Shown: positions 27,350 through 37,691 of the stretch, piece by piece
Layout of the letters: the number at the start of each line of letters is the position of its first letter
How positions within the stretch are numbered: the stretch's first letter is position 1
Notes under the pieces: generated by a model
Database searches by the model: none
Told to the model about the DNA's origin: nothing
What the model saw: the letters and a program-made list of their open reading frames with translations, nothing else
Program-made: the position numbers and the translations under genes
Assembly (NCBI GenBank): GCA_002683575.1
Contig: NYTP01000116.1
Location: forward strand, 1-53,443
DNA: 53,443 bases
Origin: Bermanella sp.
GTDB taxonomy: Bacteria; Pseudomonadota; Gammaproteobacteria; Pseudomonadales; Oceanobacteraceae
Direction: 5' to 3'

Positions 27350-30300
27350 ATGAAATTCACAGAAGAGCGGCTGGAACAAGCCATTATTGAACTGCTAGGG
27401 AAAGAAGGCTATCCACATACTCGTGGTGGGGCGATTGAGCGAGCACCTGAAGATGTGCTGATTAAGTCCGATCTTCGTGAATTTCTAGCCAAACGTTATC
27501 AAGCGGAAGGAATTACAGCCTATGAGATAGAGCAAATTATCCATAAGCTTGAGTATCTTCCAGCTTCGGATCTCTACGATACTAACAAAGCCATAATGAA
27601 GTTTGTCTCTGATGGTTTTTTGCTAAAGCGTGAAGATGCAAGTCAGAAAGATTTATACATTCAGCTTATCGACTACGTTGACCTAGAGAACAACCGCTAT
27701 CGCATCGTTAACCAAATGGAGGTACAAGGCTATGAGCTGCGTATCCCTGACGGGATTCTTTACATCAATGGCTTACCTCTTGTGGTATTTGAATTTAAGA
27801 GTGCTATCCGTGAAGAAGCGACTATCTATGATGCGTATAAGCAGCTAACCACTCGTTATGATCGGGATATCCCTGAACTATTCAAATACAATGCTCTGTG
27901 TGTGATTAGTGATGGTGTGAACAGCAAAATGGGGGCGTACTTTGCCCCATACGAGTTCTTTTACTCTTGGCGTAAAATTACGGGTGAAGAGAAGCTAGAC
28001 AAAGACAGTATTGATTCACTGTTTACGATGATCAGCGGCTTGTTTAACAAGAAACGACTTGCCGATGTGATACGTCACTTTATCTACTTACCTGATACCT
28101 CAAGCAAACAAGAAAAGATTGTTTGTCGTTACCCTCAGTATTACGCAGCAACAAAGCTTTTTGCCAATATCAAACAACATATGAAGTGCTTTGATGAGCA
28201 CGGAAAGTTGGTGAGTGGTGACGGTAAAGGTGGTACGTATTTCGGTGCGACTGGTTGTGGTAAGAGCTATACGATGTTGTTCCTATCTCGTCTACTGATG
28301 AAAGATGTCGAACTAGGTAGCCCAACCATTATTCTCATCACTGACCGTACCGATCTGGATGATCAGCTTTCAGGTCAATTCACCAATGCAAAAGGTTATG
28401 TGGGTGATCAAAACATCATTAGTGTAGAGAGCCGTGCTGAACTTCGTGAACACCTGAAGGGGCGTAAAAGTGGTGGTGTATTCCTGACTACCATCCATAA
28501 ATTTACTGAAGATTTGGAATTGCTGACGGAGCGAACCAATGTCATCTGCATCTCGGATGAAGCTCATCGTAGCCAAACCAATTTAGAACAGAAAATTACC
28601 GTTACTGAAGACGGAGTGAAAAAGACTTACGGCTTTGCTAAGTACCTTCACGACTCTTTACCAAACGCTACTTATGTCGGCTTTACTGGCACACCGATTG
28701 ACGCAACGCTGGATGTATTTGGTGCGGTTGTCGATAGCTACACAATGACAGAATCGGTTTACGATGAAATTACTGTTCGTATTGTTTATGAAGGCCGAGC
28801 AGCAAAAGTGCTGCTTGATGGTCGCCAGCTTGATGAAGTCGAAAAATACTATAAAGCGTGTGAAGAAGCAGGGACAAACGAATATCAAATAGATAAAAGC
28901 AAAACGGCTATGGCTAGTATGTCTACCATACTAGGCGACCCAGATCGTATTAAAGCCATAGCGAAAGACTTTGTTGAGCATTATGAGAATCGTGTTGAAG
29001 AAGGCACGACTCAAAAAGGCAAAGCAATGTTTGTTTGTAGCAGTCGTGAAATCGCCTATCAGTTCTACAAAGAATTGCTTGAGCTTCGCCCTGAGTGGGA
29101 TGAAGTTAAAGTTTGTGAAGACGGTGCAACCCTATCAGAAAGTGATAAGAAGAAAGTGAAGCCGATGGAACGAGTCAAGATGATTATGACTCGTAACAAA
29201 GACGATGATAAAGCTCTGTGGAACAAACTCGGTAACAAAGAGTACCGTAAAGAGCTTGATCGTCAGTTTAAAAATGGTAAATCGAACTTCAAAATCGCTA
29301 TTGTGGTTGATATGTGGTTAACGGGCTTTGATGTACCGTTCCTCGATACCATCTACATTGATAAGCCTTTACAAAAGCATAATCTGATCCAAACCATTTC
29401 GAGAGTAAACCGTAAATTTGAAGGTAAAGAGAATGGTCTGGTAGTCGATTACATTGGCATTAAAAAACAGATGAACCTTGCTCTTTCCCAATACACAGCA
29501 GGGCAAGATCAGAACCTAGAAGACATTAAACAGTCGGTCATTATCGTTAAAGATCACCTGAGTCTGTTAGATGGGTTATTCCATAAGTTCGATTCAAAGC
29601 CATACTTCAATGGCACTCCCCTAGAGCAGTTACATTGCTTAAATACCTCGGCTGATTTTGCACTTAGAACCAAGAAGTTTGAAAAGACGTTTATGGATCT
29701 GACCAAACGCCTTAAATCAGCTTATGACATTTGTGTGGGTAGCAGTGAGCTGACCAAAGAGCATAAGGACAAGATTCACTATTATCTAGCGGTTCGAACC
29801 ATCGTATTTAAGATCACTACGGGTGGTGCGCCAGATGTTGACCAAATGAACCGTAAGGTACGTGATTTGGTCAAAGACGCACTGATGAGTGATGGTGTTG
29901 AAGAGATCTTTAAACTGGGCGAGAAAGACGGTGGCGAGATTGATATTTTTGATGATGATTATCTTGCTAAGTTGGAGATGGTGAAACAGCCAAACACCAA
30001 ACTTCAACTGCTTCAGCAAATGCTTGCAAAAGCGATTGGTGAGTTTAAAAAGACCAATAAAGTGAAAGGTGTCGATTTCACTAAAAAAATGAATATGTTG
30101 GTTGAAAAGTACAATGAGCGTGATGAAAAGGATGTACTTCGCTCGGAAGTCATTAATGATTTTTCTGATGAAATTATCAACCTTTACAATGAACTACGTG
30201 CTGAGATGGCCTCGTTTGGTGAAATGGGGATAGATTTTGAAGAAAAAGCCTTTTACGACATTCTCATCTCACTGGCTCACAAGTATGACTTTACCTATCC

Positions 30301-30520
30301 CGAAGAGAAGCTGCTTGACCTATCGAAAGAGGTGAAGAAGGTCATTGATGATAAAGCCAAATACACCGATTGGAACAAGCGAGACGATATCAAAGCTGAA
30401 TTGCACTTCGACTTGATCATCTTGCTTGATGAGTGGGGCTACCCACCGATTGACCGTGATGAAGTGTATAAAGAGATTTTTGAACAGGCCGAGAACTTTA
30501 AAAAGCACAAAGTTGCGTAA
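27350..30520 (+). CDS. hsdR: Type I restriction enzyme, R subunit (element 2)
   Basis: This 1056-residue protein is the motor and nuclease subunit. The nuclease core is D134 (RIPDGILY) with E148 and K150 (VVFEFK). Walker A is GATGCGKS at 299-306, DEAH at 403-406, then FTGTP, and the late helicase motif LIQTISRVNRKFEGK. It is only distantly related to HsdR of element 1, so the two systems are independent acquisitions. It starts 3 bp after the half-size hsdS and ends 22 bp before the McrB gene in the same direction, consistent with one long transcript. Confidence 0.96.
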   Translation: MKFTEERLEQAIIELLGKEGYPHTRGGAIERAPEDVLIKSDLREFLAKRYQAEGITAYEIEQIIHKLEYLPASDLYDTNKAIMKFVSDGFLLKREDASQKDLYIQLIDYVDLENNRYRIVNQMEVQGYELRIPDGILYINGLPLVVFEFKSAIREEATIYDAYKQLTTRYDRDIPELFKYNALCVISDGVNSKMGAYFAPYEFFYSWRKITGEEKLDKDSIDSLFTMISGLFNKKRLADVIRHFIYLPDTSSKQEKIVCRYPQYYAATKLFANIKQHMKCFDEHGKLVSGDGKGGTYFGATGCGKSYTMLFLSRLLMKDVELGSPTIILITDRTDLDDQLSGQFTNAKGYVGDQNIISVESRAELREHLKGRKSGGVFLTTIHKFTEDLELLTERTNVICISDEAHRSQTNLEQKITVTEDGVKKTYGFAKYLHDSLPNATYVGFTGTPIDATLDVFGAVVDSYTMTESVYDEITVRIVYEGRAAKVLLDGRQLDEVEKYYKACEEAGTNEYQIDKSKTAMASMSTILGDPDRIKAIAKDFVEHYENRVEEGTTQKGKAMFVCSSREIAYQFYKELLELRPEWDEVKVCEDGATLSESDKKKVKPMERVKMIMTRNKDDDKALWNKLGNKEYRKELDRQFKNGKSNFKIAIVVDMWLTGFDVPFLDTIYIDKPLQKHNLIQTISRVNRKFEGKENGLVVDYIGIKKQMNLALSQYTAGQDQNLEDIKQSVIIVKDHLSLLDGLFHKFDSKPYFNGTPLEQLHCLNTSADFALRTKKFEKTFMDLTKRLKSAYDICVGSSELTKEHKDKIHYYLAVRTIVFKITTGGAPDVDQMNRKVRDLVKDALMSDGVEEIFKLGEKDGGEIDIFDDDYLAKLEMVKQPNTKLQLLQQMLAKAIGEFKKTNKVKGVDFTKKMNMLVEKYNERDEKDVLRSEVINDFSDEIINLYNELRAEMASFGEMGIDFEEKAFYDILISLAHKYDFTYPEEKLLDLSKEVKKVIDDKAKYTDWNKRDDIKAELHFDLIILLDEWGYPPIDRDEVYKEIFEQAENFKKHKVA

Positions 30521-30542
30521 TGCGAAAAGTTAAGGGAATAAA

Positions 30543-33167
30543 ATGATAACAAAACAGAAATTTACTGAATTAATTATAAGCGCATTAAACACTGCAAACT
30601 TAAATGGTGTTTTGTCTGAGCAAAAACTCAAAGATATTGTTGAGCAACGGCACCATGAATTAGAAGTGTTGGTTAGTCATCCTGATTGGGATGTTAGGGA
30701 CGATACTCTTGCTGAAATTGATTTCATTATTATTGATATTAATAACAATGAAACGTTCAAAGAATACTTAAAATCAAACTTATTGAAGGCGTTAAAAGCA
30801 AGTTTGAGTGAGACTAGACCTTGTTGGTTTGTAGGTGCAAGTTGGGGTAAAGACGATCAAACGCAGCGGTTCATTGACGAAGGTATTTGGGAGAATGGTT
30901 ATGACGATAAGTACTTTCAAGATGTTAAAAGTATTAAACCTGGCGACCGGATAGCTATCAAATCGACTTATACACGCAAAAATAGCCTACCGTTTTCGAA
31001 TCGAGGCAAAAATATGGCTTCGGTTATGGGCATTAAAGCCATAGGTGTTGTTAGAGCCAATAAAAAAGATGGCAAGCGTGTAGAAGTAGAATGGAAGCAA
31101 ACGTTTTCACCAGCCAAGGAGTGGTACTTCTTTACAGGCCGCACAACTGTGTGGAAAGTTGAGCCAGGCGAATGGATGCCAGAAGCGCTCATTAAATTTG
31201 CATTCGAAGATACACCTCAAAATTATAAGAAATTTGCTAATCATTCATTCTGGAAAGAGCGTTTTGGCGATATTCCCGAAGAAGATGTTCGATTCAAATG
31301 GACTGGATTTTATGAAGAAGTAGCCAATGCGTTAAGTGAGTATCGTCATAACAGAGCGGCGTTAGTTACTTGGATTCAAGAAACCGCTGATAAATTTGAT
31401 TTGTCTTATATCCAAGGCAAGGATTTGGAAGATGTTGACCCGTTTACCGTGATTGGCATGTTCAATCGAGGCATGACCGATGAAAACCGAAAAAAGGTAG
31501 CTACGGAGTTCGCAAGTTTCTTAAGTGTCGATGTGGCAGTGCCTGATTCTTTTGAAGCAATTCCTATTCTTAATAATCAAAAATCTTGGTTTTTCTGGGG
31601 CAAAGGTGAGCGAAACGACGATGACATAGATAACCTATGGGCATTGTTTGAAGTGGCAAAGGACTTTGCTGATGAAAAGACAGAAGATGATGGTGCTCAG
31701 TTTATTAAGCTTTATAACCAAGTCGCATCACAAAAAGGCATTCGCTGGAACTTAACCATGGGGCTTTATTGGATACGTCCATGGTTCTTCCCAACATTAG
31801 AAAGTCAAAGCCAAGACTACCTGGCTTCACTTTCCATTAAGCCAGAGCTTAATGGGCCCAAAAAAAGCTGCACCGGAAGTGACTATTTGCTGTTAAGAGA
31901 TAACCTACTATTACGGTTTGCAGAAGAAGCATTTCCAGTTCACTCATTTCCTGAATTGTCATTGCATGCTTGGCAAAAGCCCACACAAAAGAGAGTAGGG
32001 CAAACCATTACTTGGAAAAGTGCAGTACTTTCAAGGGTTAAAGATTTGTGTTTATCAAAGAGTTCACCATTGTTTAGTCGAGTTGAGTTTAAAGAACATT
32101 ACTTGGAAGAATTACAAGTAATGTTTCCCAATAATAATTCGGCAGAGTTCTCTATTGATAGCAATATGCAGAAGCTTAGGGATGAAGGAGAAATAGAGTT
32201 TATCTCTGGGGGACAATATCAGTGGCTTGGATTTGATGATGGTGATGTTGAGGGGGTTCCTGAAGTCGAAATAAAGGCAGAAGACTATGGAATCGAAAAC
32301 ATCATCAAAGATGGTTGCTTCTTGCCGCAAACAACACTGGAGAGCATGCTTAGTCGCCTTAAAAATAAAAAGAACTTGATACTGCAAGGGCCACCAGGTA
32401 CTGGTAAAACTTGGCTAGGTAAGCGCCTAGCCTATGCTTTGATTGGCCAAAAGCAACCAGCGTACATCAAGGCTGTACAATTTCACCCTAATTTATCTTA
32501 TGAAGACTTTATCAAAGGTTGGCGACCAAATGGTGATGGCAGATTATCCTTATGTGAAGGGCCGTTCCTAGAAACGGTAAGGCAAGCTCAACAAAACCCT
32601 AAGAATAAATACGTGGTGGTGATTGAGGAAATAAACCGTGGAAACCCTGCTCAGATCTTTGGTGAGATGCTAACTCTTTTGGAAGCAGATAAACGCACGC
32701 CTAGTGAAGCATTAGAGCTGAGTTACCGGCAAGAAGATGATGAACCGGTATACATACCAGAAAACCTTTATGTTATTGGCACAATGAATGTGGCCGATAG
32801 ATCGCTTGCTTTGGTGGACTTGGCGTTAAGAAGACGATTTGCCTTTATCAACTTACAGCCAGTCTTCGGTAAGGCTTGGCGTGATTGGGTTAATAGTAAA
32901 ACCGAAATTGACATTAAACACTTAGAAGCTATCGAAAATCGTATGTTGGAGCTAAACGCTGCAATTGAAAACGACGATAGGTTAGGTGTTCAATTTCAGG
33001 TCGGTCATAGCTATGTAACACCCGCATTCGATAGTGAAATCACCGATGTAGGAAATTGGTTTAAGCAGGTTGTTGAAACGGAAATTTATCCGTTATTGGA
33101 AGAGTATTGGTTTGATGATCCTAAAAAGGCCGTTCAGCAAAAAGATGCGTTATTAAAACCACTATGA
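30543..33167 (+). CDS. mcrB: McrB-type AAA+ GTPase with EVE-like N-terminal domain
   Basis: This 874-residue protein is the motor and sensor half of an McrBC modification-dependent restriction system. Residues of about 95-235 resemble an EVE/PUA-type reader (CWFVGASWGKDDQ ... DRIAIKSTYTRK ... ATGVV-like core ... TTVWKVEPGEW), which would bind a modified base. A middle region of unclear fold follows. The McrB AAA+ domain then has Walker A GPPGTGKT at 616-623, the Walker B/NTPase segment VVIEEINRGN with E695, and the arginine-rich DLALRRRFAF. It overlaps mcrC by 4 bases. It would cut invading DNA that carries modified cytosines, which complements type I systems that cut unmodified DNA. Confidence 0.92.
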   Translation: MITKQKFTELIISALNTANLNGVLSEQKLKDIVEQRHHELEVLVSHPDWDVRDDTLAEIDFIIIDINNNETFKEYLKSNLLKALKASLSETRPCWFVGASWGKDDQTQRFIDEGIWENGYDDKYFQDVKSIKPGDRIAIKSTYTRKNSLPFSNRGKNMASVMGIKAIGVVRANKKDGKRVEVEWKQTFSPAKEWYFFTGRTTVWKVEPGEWMPEALIKFAFEDTPQNYKKFANHSFWKERFGDIPEEDVRFKWTGFYEEVANALSEYRHNRAALVTWIQETADKFDLSYIQGKDLEDVDPFTVIGMFNRGMTDENRKKVATEFASFLSVDVAVPDSFEAIPILNNQKSWFFWGKGERNDDDIDNLWALFEVAKDFADEKTEDDGAQFIKLYNQVASQKGIRWNLTMGLYWIRPWFFPTLESQSQDYLASLSIKPELNGPKKSCTGSDYLLLRDNLLLRFAEEAFPVHSFPELSLHAWQKPTQKRVGQTITWKSAVLSRVKDLCLSKSSPLFSRVEFKEHYLEELQVMFPNNNSAEFSIDSNMQKLRDEGEIEFISGGQYQWLGFDDGDVEGVPEVEIKAEDYGIENIIKDGCFLPQTTLESMLSRLKNKKNLILQGPPGTGKTWLGKRLAYALIGQKQPAYIKAVQFHPNLSYEDFIKGWRPNGDGRLSLCEGPFLETVRQAQQNPKNKYVVVIEEINRGNPAQIFGEMLTLLEADKRTPSEALELSYRQEDDEPVYIPENLYVIGTMNVADRSLALVDLALRRRFAFINLQPVFGKAWRDWVNSKTEIDIKHLEAIENRMLELNAAIENDDRLGVQFQVGHSYVTPAFDSEITDVGNWFKQVVETEIYPLLEEYWFDDPKKAVQQKDALLKPL

Positions 33168-34252
33168 ATACAATAGCGACACCAATTCAAAATTTGAGTG
33201 CAGGCATTCCTGTTAACAACTTATGGTTGTTGATGCTGTATGCGTCAGAGTTTCGCTATTTGATTGATGAGTATGGCGGCACAGAGAGCATTGATGAAGA
33301 TGTCGCTAGCCTTGTGGCTGATGTCTTATGCTCGCAAGTTGAAGCCAGATTAAAACGAAATTTAACCTACGGTTATAAGCACTCTACTCGTGACTTAAAT
33401 CGAGTAAGAGGTCGCATTAGCGTGCTGGAAACCTACTCTCAGCAGTTATTGCAAAAAGGTAAGGTTCGTTGCACGTTTGAAGAGTTATCTGTCGATACAC
33501 CAAGGAATCGTTATATTTGTGCCGCCCTTACGCGTGTCGCTAGTTTGGTTGGCAAAAAGTCGCTAAAGCTGCGTTGTCATAAGCTTGCGCAATCTATGAT
33601 AGAGCGTGGTGTCTCTCCTATGTTTGATGTCAGTTATCACCCAAAAAATGAACGTTTCGGACGACACGAACTGGCAGATAGAAAGGTGCTTACAACAGCT
33701 GAGCTTGCGTTCAATTTGGCGTTAATTAATGAATCAGCGACTAACGGTCATTTCGCATCCCCAGATAAACAAGCTGAATGGGTAAGAAAGCTTTTTGAAA
33801 AAGCAGTTGGCGGCTTTTATGACTTAAAGTTAGATAAGTCATGGAGCGTTAAACCTGGTAAAAGGTTGAATTGGCAAATTGATGATGCATCAGAGGAAAT
33901 AGAACAATTGATGCCTTCAATGCAGCTAGATATTTCACTTGAAAATGATGAACTGCAACAACGTATCGTTATTGATACCAAATTTACCTCGATTACGACC
34001 AAGCGTTTTCATGGAGGCGAAAGTTTTAAAAGTGGCTACATCTACCAACTTTATACTTACCTGAGATCTCAAGAGGTACTGTCCGAACCAATGTCGTTGA
34101 CATCAACAGGCATGTTACTTCACCCATCAGTAGGCGTTAATTATGATGAGCATGTCACCATACAAGGCCATCAATTGAGATTTTGCACTATTGATTTAAG
34201 TAGATCCGCTATGGAGATATCACATCAGTTATTCGAGTTAATTCATGAATGA
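33164..34252 (+). CDS. mcrC: McrC, nuclease partner of McrB
   Basis: This 362-residue protein has the McrC plan. The N-terminus is IPVNNLWLLMLYASEF. A long arginine-rich middle follows (HSTRDLNRVRGRISVLETY, RCTFEELSVDTPRNRYICAAL). A PD-(D/E)xK nuclease core sits at D256 (MQLDISL) with D271 and K273 (IVIDTKF). The family supplies the DNA-cleaving subunit docked on the McrB hexamer. Translation is coupled to mcrB by an ATGA overlap. It is the last cargo gene before the 350-bp control region of the second tns operon. Confidence 0.93.
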   Translation: MNTIATPIQNLSAGIPVNNLWLLMLYASEFRYLIDEYGGTESIDEDVASLVADVLCSQVEARLKRNLTYGYKHSTRDLNRVRGRISVLETYSQQLLQKGKVRCTFEELSVDTPRNRYICAALTRVASLVGKKSLKLRCHKLAQSMIERGVSPMFDVSYHPKNERFGRHELADRKVLTTAELAFNLALINESATNGHFASPDKQAEWVRKLFEKAVGGFYDLKLDKSWSVKPGKRLNWQIDDASEEIEQLMPSMQLDISLENDELQQRIVIDTKFTSITTKRFHGGESFKSGYIYQLYTYLRSQEVLSEPMSLTSTGMLLHPSVGVNYDEHVTIQGHQLRFCTIDLSRSAMEISHQLFELIHE

Positions 34253-34602
34253 TGTTTGATACGTAATCAATAAAACGACGTTTAAGATCTAAAGGTTTGA
34301 ATGAAATACGTACAGAATTTTGGTTCTGGATTAAATAAATTTAAAAAAGTCTTAAATTTTTTCACTTTTTTGATCCTGAAAAAGCTGTCACAACAAAATC
34401 ATTGTTTCCTCTCAAGTAAATCAAAAAGTTAGCAAATCGCGCTAAAAAGCATCGTTGATATATTTCAATTATTTGCTCTTTTTTTAATTTAATAACACAA
34501 CAAAATCGTTGTTTTTCATGTGGTTAAATTAATTTTGAGCTTGATCTTAGATCCTTTTTCGATCTCTAATATGTATTTGGATCAATGTGAGAAGGAGTAC
34601 AC
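34253..34602 (+). promoter_or_regulatory. Control region of the element 2 tns operon with a duplicated dyad
   Basis: This 350-bp AT-rich gap holds no gene. CACAACAAAATCATTGTTT (34389-34407) is repeated at 34496-34514 with one base changed, 107 bp apart. Each copy contains the dyad AACAA-N5-TTGTT. Two near-identical dyads ahead of tnsA look like a pair of operators, perhaps for TnsB or for the HigA-like protein at the end of the operon. A good ribosome-binding site (GAAGGAG) precedes the tnsA ATG at 34603. Confidence 0.6.
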
Positions 34603-35460
34603 ATGAGAACGTTGATTTATATAAAACCGCCAAAAACGGTAAAGAAATACAAGCAATGGATTGTTGATATTTCTAATGGGGAATATCGTTCCTATTTGAC
34701 GGTCAGGGATGTTAATAAGATCGGGCGTCGGCATTGGATTTTCTGTGATATACAAAATCGCGAAGTACACCTTTTATCTGATGGTGAAAGACGTATGTAC
34801 ATGGAATTAATTTACAAACCGAATACTGTAGCCATTTTTGAGCAATATGCCCTCGATCTTGACGAAACGCTTGATATTGCAGTTGAACTTAACATTCTTC
34901 ATCCGAGAAATTGGAAAACAAAAGAGGCCTACGTAATGTCGACAGATTTTCTAGTCGAGACAGTATCAGAAGACGGTCAAACGACAAAGCTTACGGCTTA
35001 TACATTCAAGTACTGGGAACAAATCTTCAAGTTGAATTGGCTTGACAAAGTTGAGTACAAAAGTATGAGAACTTGGCAAAAGTTCGCTATCGAGCGGGAG
35101 TTCTGGCGACGCCGTGGCATTGAGTATCGAGTTGTAACGGAGCGTGATGCCACGAAAGTGCAATACCACAATAAGTTGTTCTCAGAGTCGGCCAAAGACT
35201 TGAAGGTCTCGAATGAAAAACTTACAGAATTCTTAACCTGTTTTTGCGAGAAGTGGCAACTTGCCCCGTGGCTCCAATTACAGGATCTAATTAAACAGGT
35301 CAGCAATACGCTCGCCATCTCGGATAGTTATGCCAGGCAGCTATTTAGATTCTCTGTACTTTATGGCTTTCTGCCAATCTGTCAGGAATGTGAGGAGCAC
35401 ATGATTCGCTGGTTTCGTCCTGTCTCATTGATACAGGATGAGTTGGAGGTGGCAGCATGA
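34603..35460 (+). CDS. tnsA: TnsA, transposon-end endonuclease (element 2)
   Basis: This 285-residue protein is the 5'-end nuclease of element 2. Active-site residues line up as E80 (AIFEQYALDL), D115 (MSTDFLVE) and the TFK triplet 134-136 (AYTFKYWEQ). Tn7 TnsA has E, D and QxK in the same order. The first residues (MRTLIYIKPPKTVKK) and the helical C-terminal half (LTCFCEKWQLAPWLQL) fit the family. The ATG has GAAGGAG six bases upstream. The stop overlaps the tnsB start (ATGA). Its sequence is clearly different from TnsA of element 1, so the two elements are distinct lineages and not copies. Confidence 0.95.
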   Translation: MRTLIYIKPPKTVKKYKQWIVDISNGEYRSYLTVRDVNKIGRRHWIFCDIQNREVHLLSDGERRMYMELIYKPNTVAIFEQYALDLDETLDIAVELNILHPRNWKTKEAYVMSTDFLVETVSEDGQTTKLTAYTFKYWEQIFKLNWLDKVEYKSMRTWQKFAIEREFWRRRGIEYRVVTERDATKVQYHNKLFSESAKDLKVSNEKLTEFLTCFCEKWQLAPWLQLQDLIKQVSNTLAISDSYARQLFRFSVLYGFLPICQECEEHMIRWFRPVSLIQDELEVAA

Positions 35461-37691
35461 GGTTTGAAGGTGAACATCTATACAAAGATGAAATTGATTC
35501 CAAACTGGAAAAAGTTACTTTGCAAATGTCTTACCGCATTTGTCATGTAAGTTCTTGCCGTGAATTTTATGCTGTTGCCGACATGCTTCAAGCCATGAAG
35601 GTAACAAACCCTCCAAAACCAAGAGTGTTTAACAAAACTCAGTTAGCGCAGTTTATTCAAAAGCAGGGGCTGAAGACCGGTGAGCCTTATGATTTACCGG
35701 AGACGCTTAGCATGTCTGACAAGGCTCTTTTGAAAGATGGATATGGTGCATGGCTTACCAAAAGAGACTTTAAATTTAATCATATAGAGTCGTTAACTGC
35801 GCCGCATTTAGTTGAGCAATATCTTTATGGGAAAGGGCTAGGAACAGAGATTGAGGGTTTGCTTTTATCATCGACATTGAAATGGAAATCGAAAGGTGCG
35901 TATCACAATGCGCTAAATCGATTCATCATTTTTGGTCTGGTGCCAAATGCTTTAATTTCGTTCAAATGGGATAGTATTGGTAAAAATTATCCTGAAGCTG
36001 AAACCCCAAAAGATACAATAATTAAACGTGGTAGAGGCGGTAAAGATAATCGTAAAAGCCGCACGCAATTTAGAGGTATCACAACTCTAGACAAAAAGAA
36101 TATTGCAGAGGTCGTAAAACAGTGGATCCGTGAGGGTAGGAAACTTAGTAAGCGTAAGGTATTTGAAAGCTTTCAGGATACGTTTCAAGTTGCCACTGTT
36201 ATTCGAACTGTAGGCGAACATGACATACCTTATTATGAGTTGCTTCCATCTGAAGAGCGCATTTCGCGTCGTATGTTCCATTATCACTTTAATCGGATTT
36301 TTAGCCGAGCAGAACAGCTGGAAATGAAGGTTGGAACTTTCAAGTTTAAGAAGGACTATGAGGCACGACAAGGCACAGCGCTCGATGGAATAGTTGGTGC
36401 TAGCCACCGTTACGAAGTTGATGCGACGGTATTAGATTTATACGTCAGATATCCATATATCAAGGATGCTCGATATAGTATGGGGCGTCCAACACTATAT
36501 TTCGTTATCGATGTGTATTCGACTATGATCGTTGGGTTTTACCTAGGGTTTGGAGCTCCAAACTCTGATGGCGTTGCGCAGGCTATGGTCAATGCCTGCA
36601 TGTGCAAAGTTCAGTTTGCACAGCGCTATGGCTTGTTTATCGATGAGTCTGATTGGCCTGCTTTTTTTATTCCTCGCGAAGTGACGATAGATAATGGAAC
36701 TGAGTACCCTAATAAACTTGTGGCCTCAATTCTCAAGTCAACACTTGGTATCAAAGCATTCAATTTTACGGCGGTATACCGAGGAGACGCGAAAGGGACT
36801 GTTGAGGGTACTTTTAATACGTTTAACGGTGAAGTTGCTCATTTTCAACCAGGCTCTATATTCAAGGAGGTTGATCGCACTGAGCAACACCCATCAAACC
36901 AAGCTGTTTGGGATTACAACAGCTTGGTTCGTAAAATCATCAACTTCATCATTTTGCAAAACAAATCGGCTAAACGTCTTAAGAAGCTGAATTTTGAGGC
37001 TATGGTGGATGATATCGACATTTCGCCAGAATCGATATTTCTTCACAGCTTGGAAAAGGATATGGATGGTGGCCGCAAAACGACGCCACATGATGAAGCT
37101 ATGCTTCGTTGGGCGTTTCTGCCTGAGGAAGAGGCCAGAGTGCGTCCGAACTGTGTTTTCTTTAATGGCCTTGAATATCACCACCCGCACTTTCGTGAAG
37201 AAGGTTTGTATCAAGTCGCGGCATTAGAAGGCACATTCCCAATCATTGTGAAACGGGTAAAAGACTGGACAAACCACATATTTTGCCGCGTCAAATCCAA
37301 GGGTAATGGTACTAAGTTCAAGTACCTCACACTCACTTTGAAAAACCCAAACAATGGCTCGCCATACTGGGGAATGTCTTGGGATATTGTTGCGCATCAA
37401 CTCGAATGGCTTGAAATGAAAGTTGTGGCGCATGAGGAATACGCTGCACGCTTGCGTCAACACATACGCAGTATGGACGAGACCGAGTTTGACCGCTTAA
37501 TGGGACAAATTGCTTTATTACCCGAGAATGAACGTAAATCTATAGTTCCCAGAATTAAAGAGTTTCAAGCTATTGGCAAGAAACTTAACACCCTGACTCA
37601 TGCCCGAGATGTGATGGTTGCATTAGGGTTTGAAGGCGAGGCCGTAGAATTTGAATCACAACAAGAACTCACAACCACGGAGGGTTTTTAA
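35457..37691 (+). CDS. tnsB: TnsB, DDE transposase (element 2)
   Basis: This 744-residue protein has the catalytic triad D322 (YEVDATVLD), D412 (IDNGTEYPN) and E450 (GTVEGTFNTF). The spacing is nearly the same as in element 1's TnsB (90 and 38 residues here, 91 and 38 there). An N-terminal helical DNA-binding region precedes it and a beta-barrel-like C-terminal region follows (YWGMSWDIV). It should bind the ACAATTAA-type repeats at 22876-22932 and 47883-48013. It overlaps tnsA by 4 bases and tnsC by 1. Confidence 0.96.
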   Translation: MRFEGEHLYKDEIDSKLEKVTLQMSYRICHVSSCREFYAVADMLQAMKVTNPPKPRVFNKTQLAQFIQKQGLKTGEPYDLPETLSMSDKALLKDGYGAWLTKRDFKFNHIESLTAPHLVEQYLYGKGLGTEIEGLLLSSTLKWKSKGAYHNALNRFIIFGLVPNALISFKWDSIGKNYPEAETPKDTIIKRGRGGKDNRKSRTQFRGITTLDKKNIAEVVKQWIREGRKLSKRKVFESFQDTFQVATVIRTVGEHDIPYYELLPSEERISRRMFHYHFNRIFSRAEQLEMKVGTFKFKKDYEARQGTALDGIVGASHRYEVDATVLDLYVRYPYIKDARYSMGRPTLYFVIDVYSTMIVGFYLGFGAPNSDGVAQAMVNACMCKVQFAQRYGLFIDESDWPAFFIPREVTIDNGTEYPNKLVASILKSTLGIKAFNFTAVYRGDAKGTVEGTFNTFNGEVAHFQPGSIFKEVDRTEQHPSNQAVWDYNSLVRKIINFIILQNKSAKRLKKLNFEAMVDDIDISPESIFLHSLEKDMDGGRKTTPHDEAMLRWAFLPEEEARVRPNCVFFNGLEYHHPHFREEGLYQVAALEGTFPIIVKRVKDWTNHIFCRVKSKGNGTKFKYLTLTLKNPNNGSPYWGMSWDIVAHQLEWLEMKVVAHEEYAARLRQHIRSMDETEFDRLMGQIALLPENERKSIVPRIKEFQAIGKKLNTLTHARDVMVALGFEGEAVEFESQQELTTTEGF

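Noticed and set aside
36087-37463. Several open frames of about 80-106 residues on the minus strand within tnsB of element 2
   Set aside because: They are shadows of the coding strand, with no starts, no ribosome-binding sites and no protein-like motifs.
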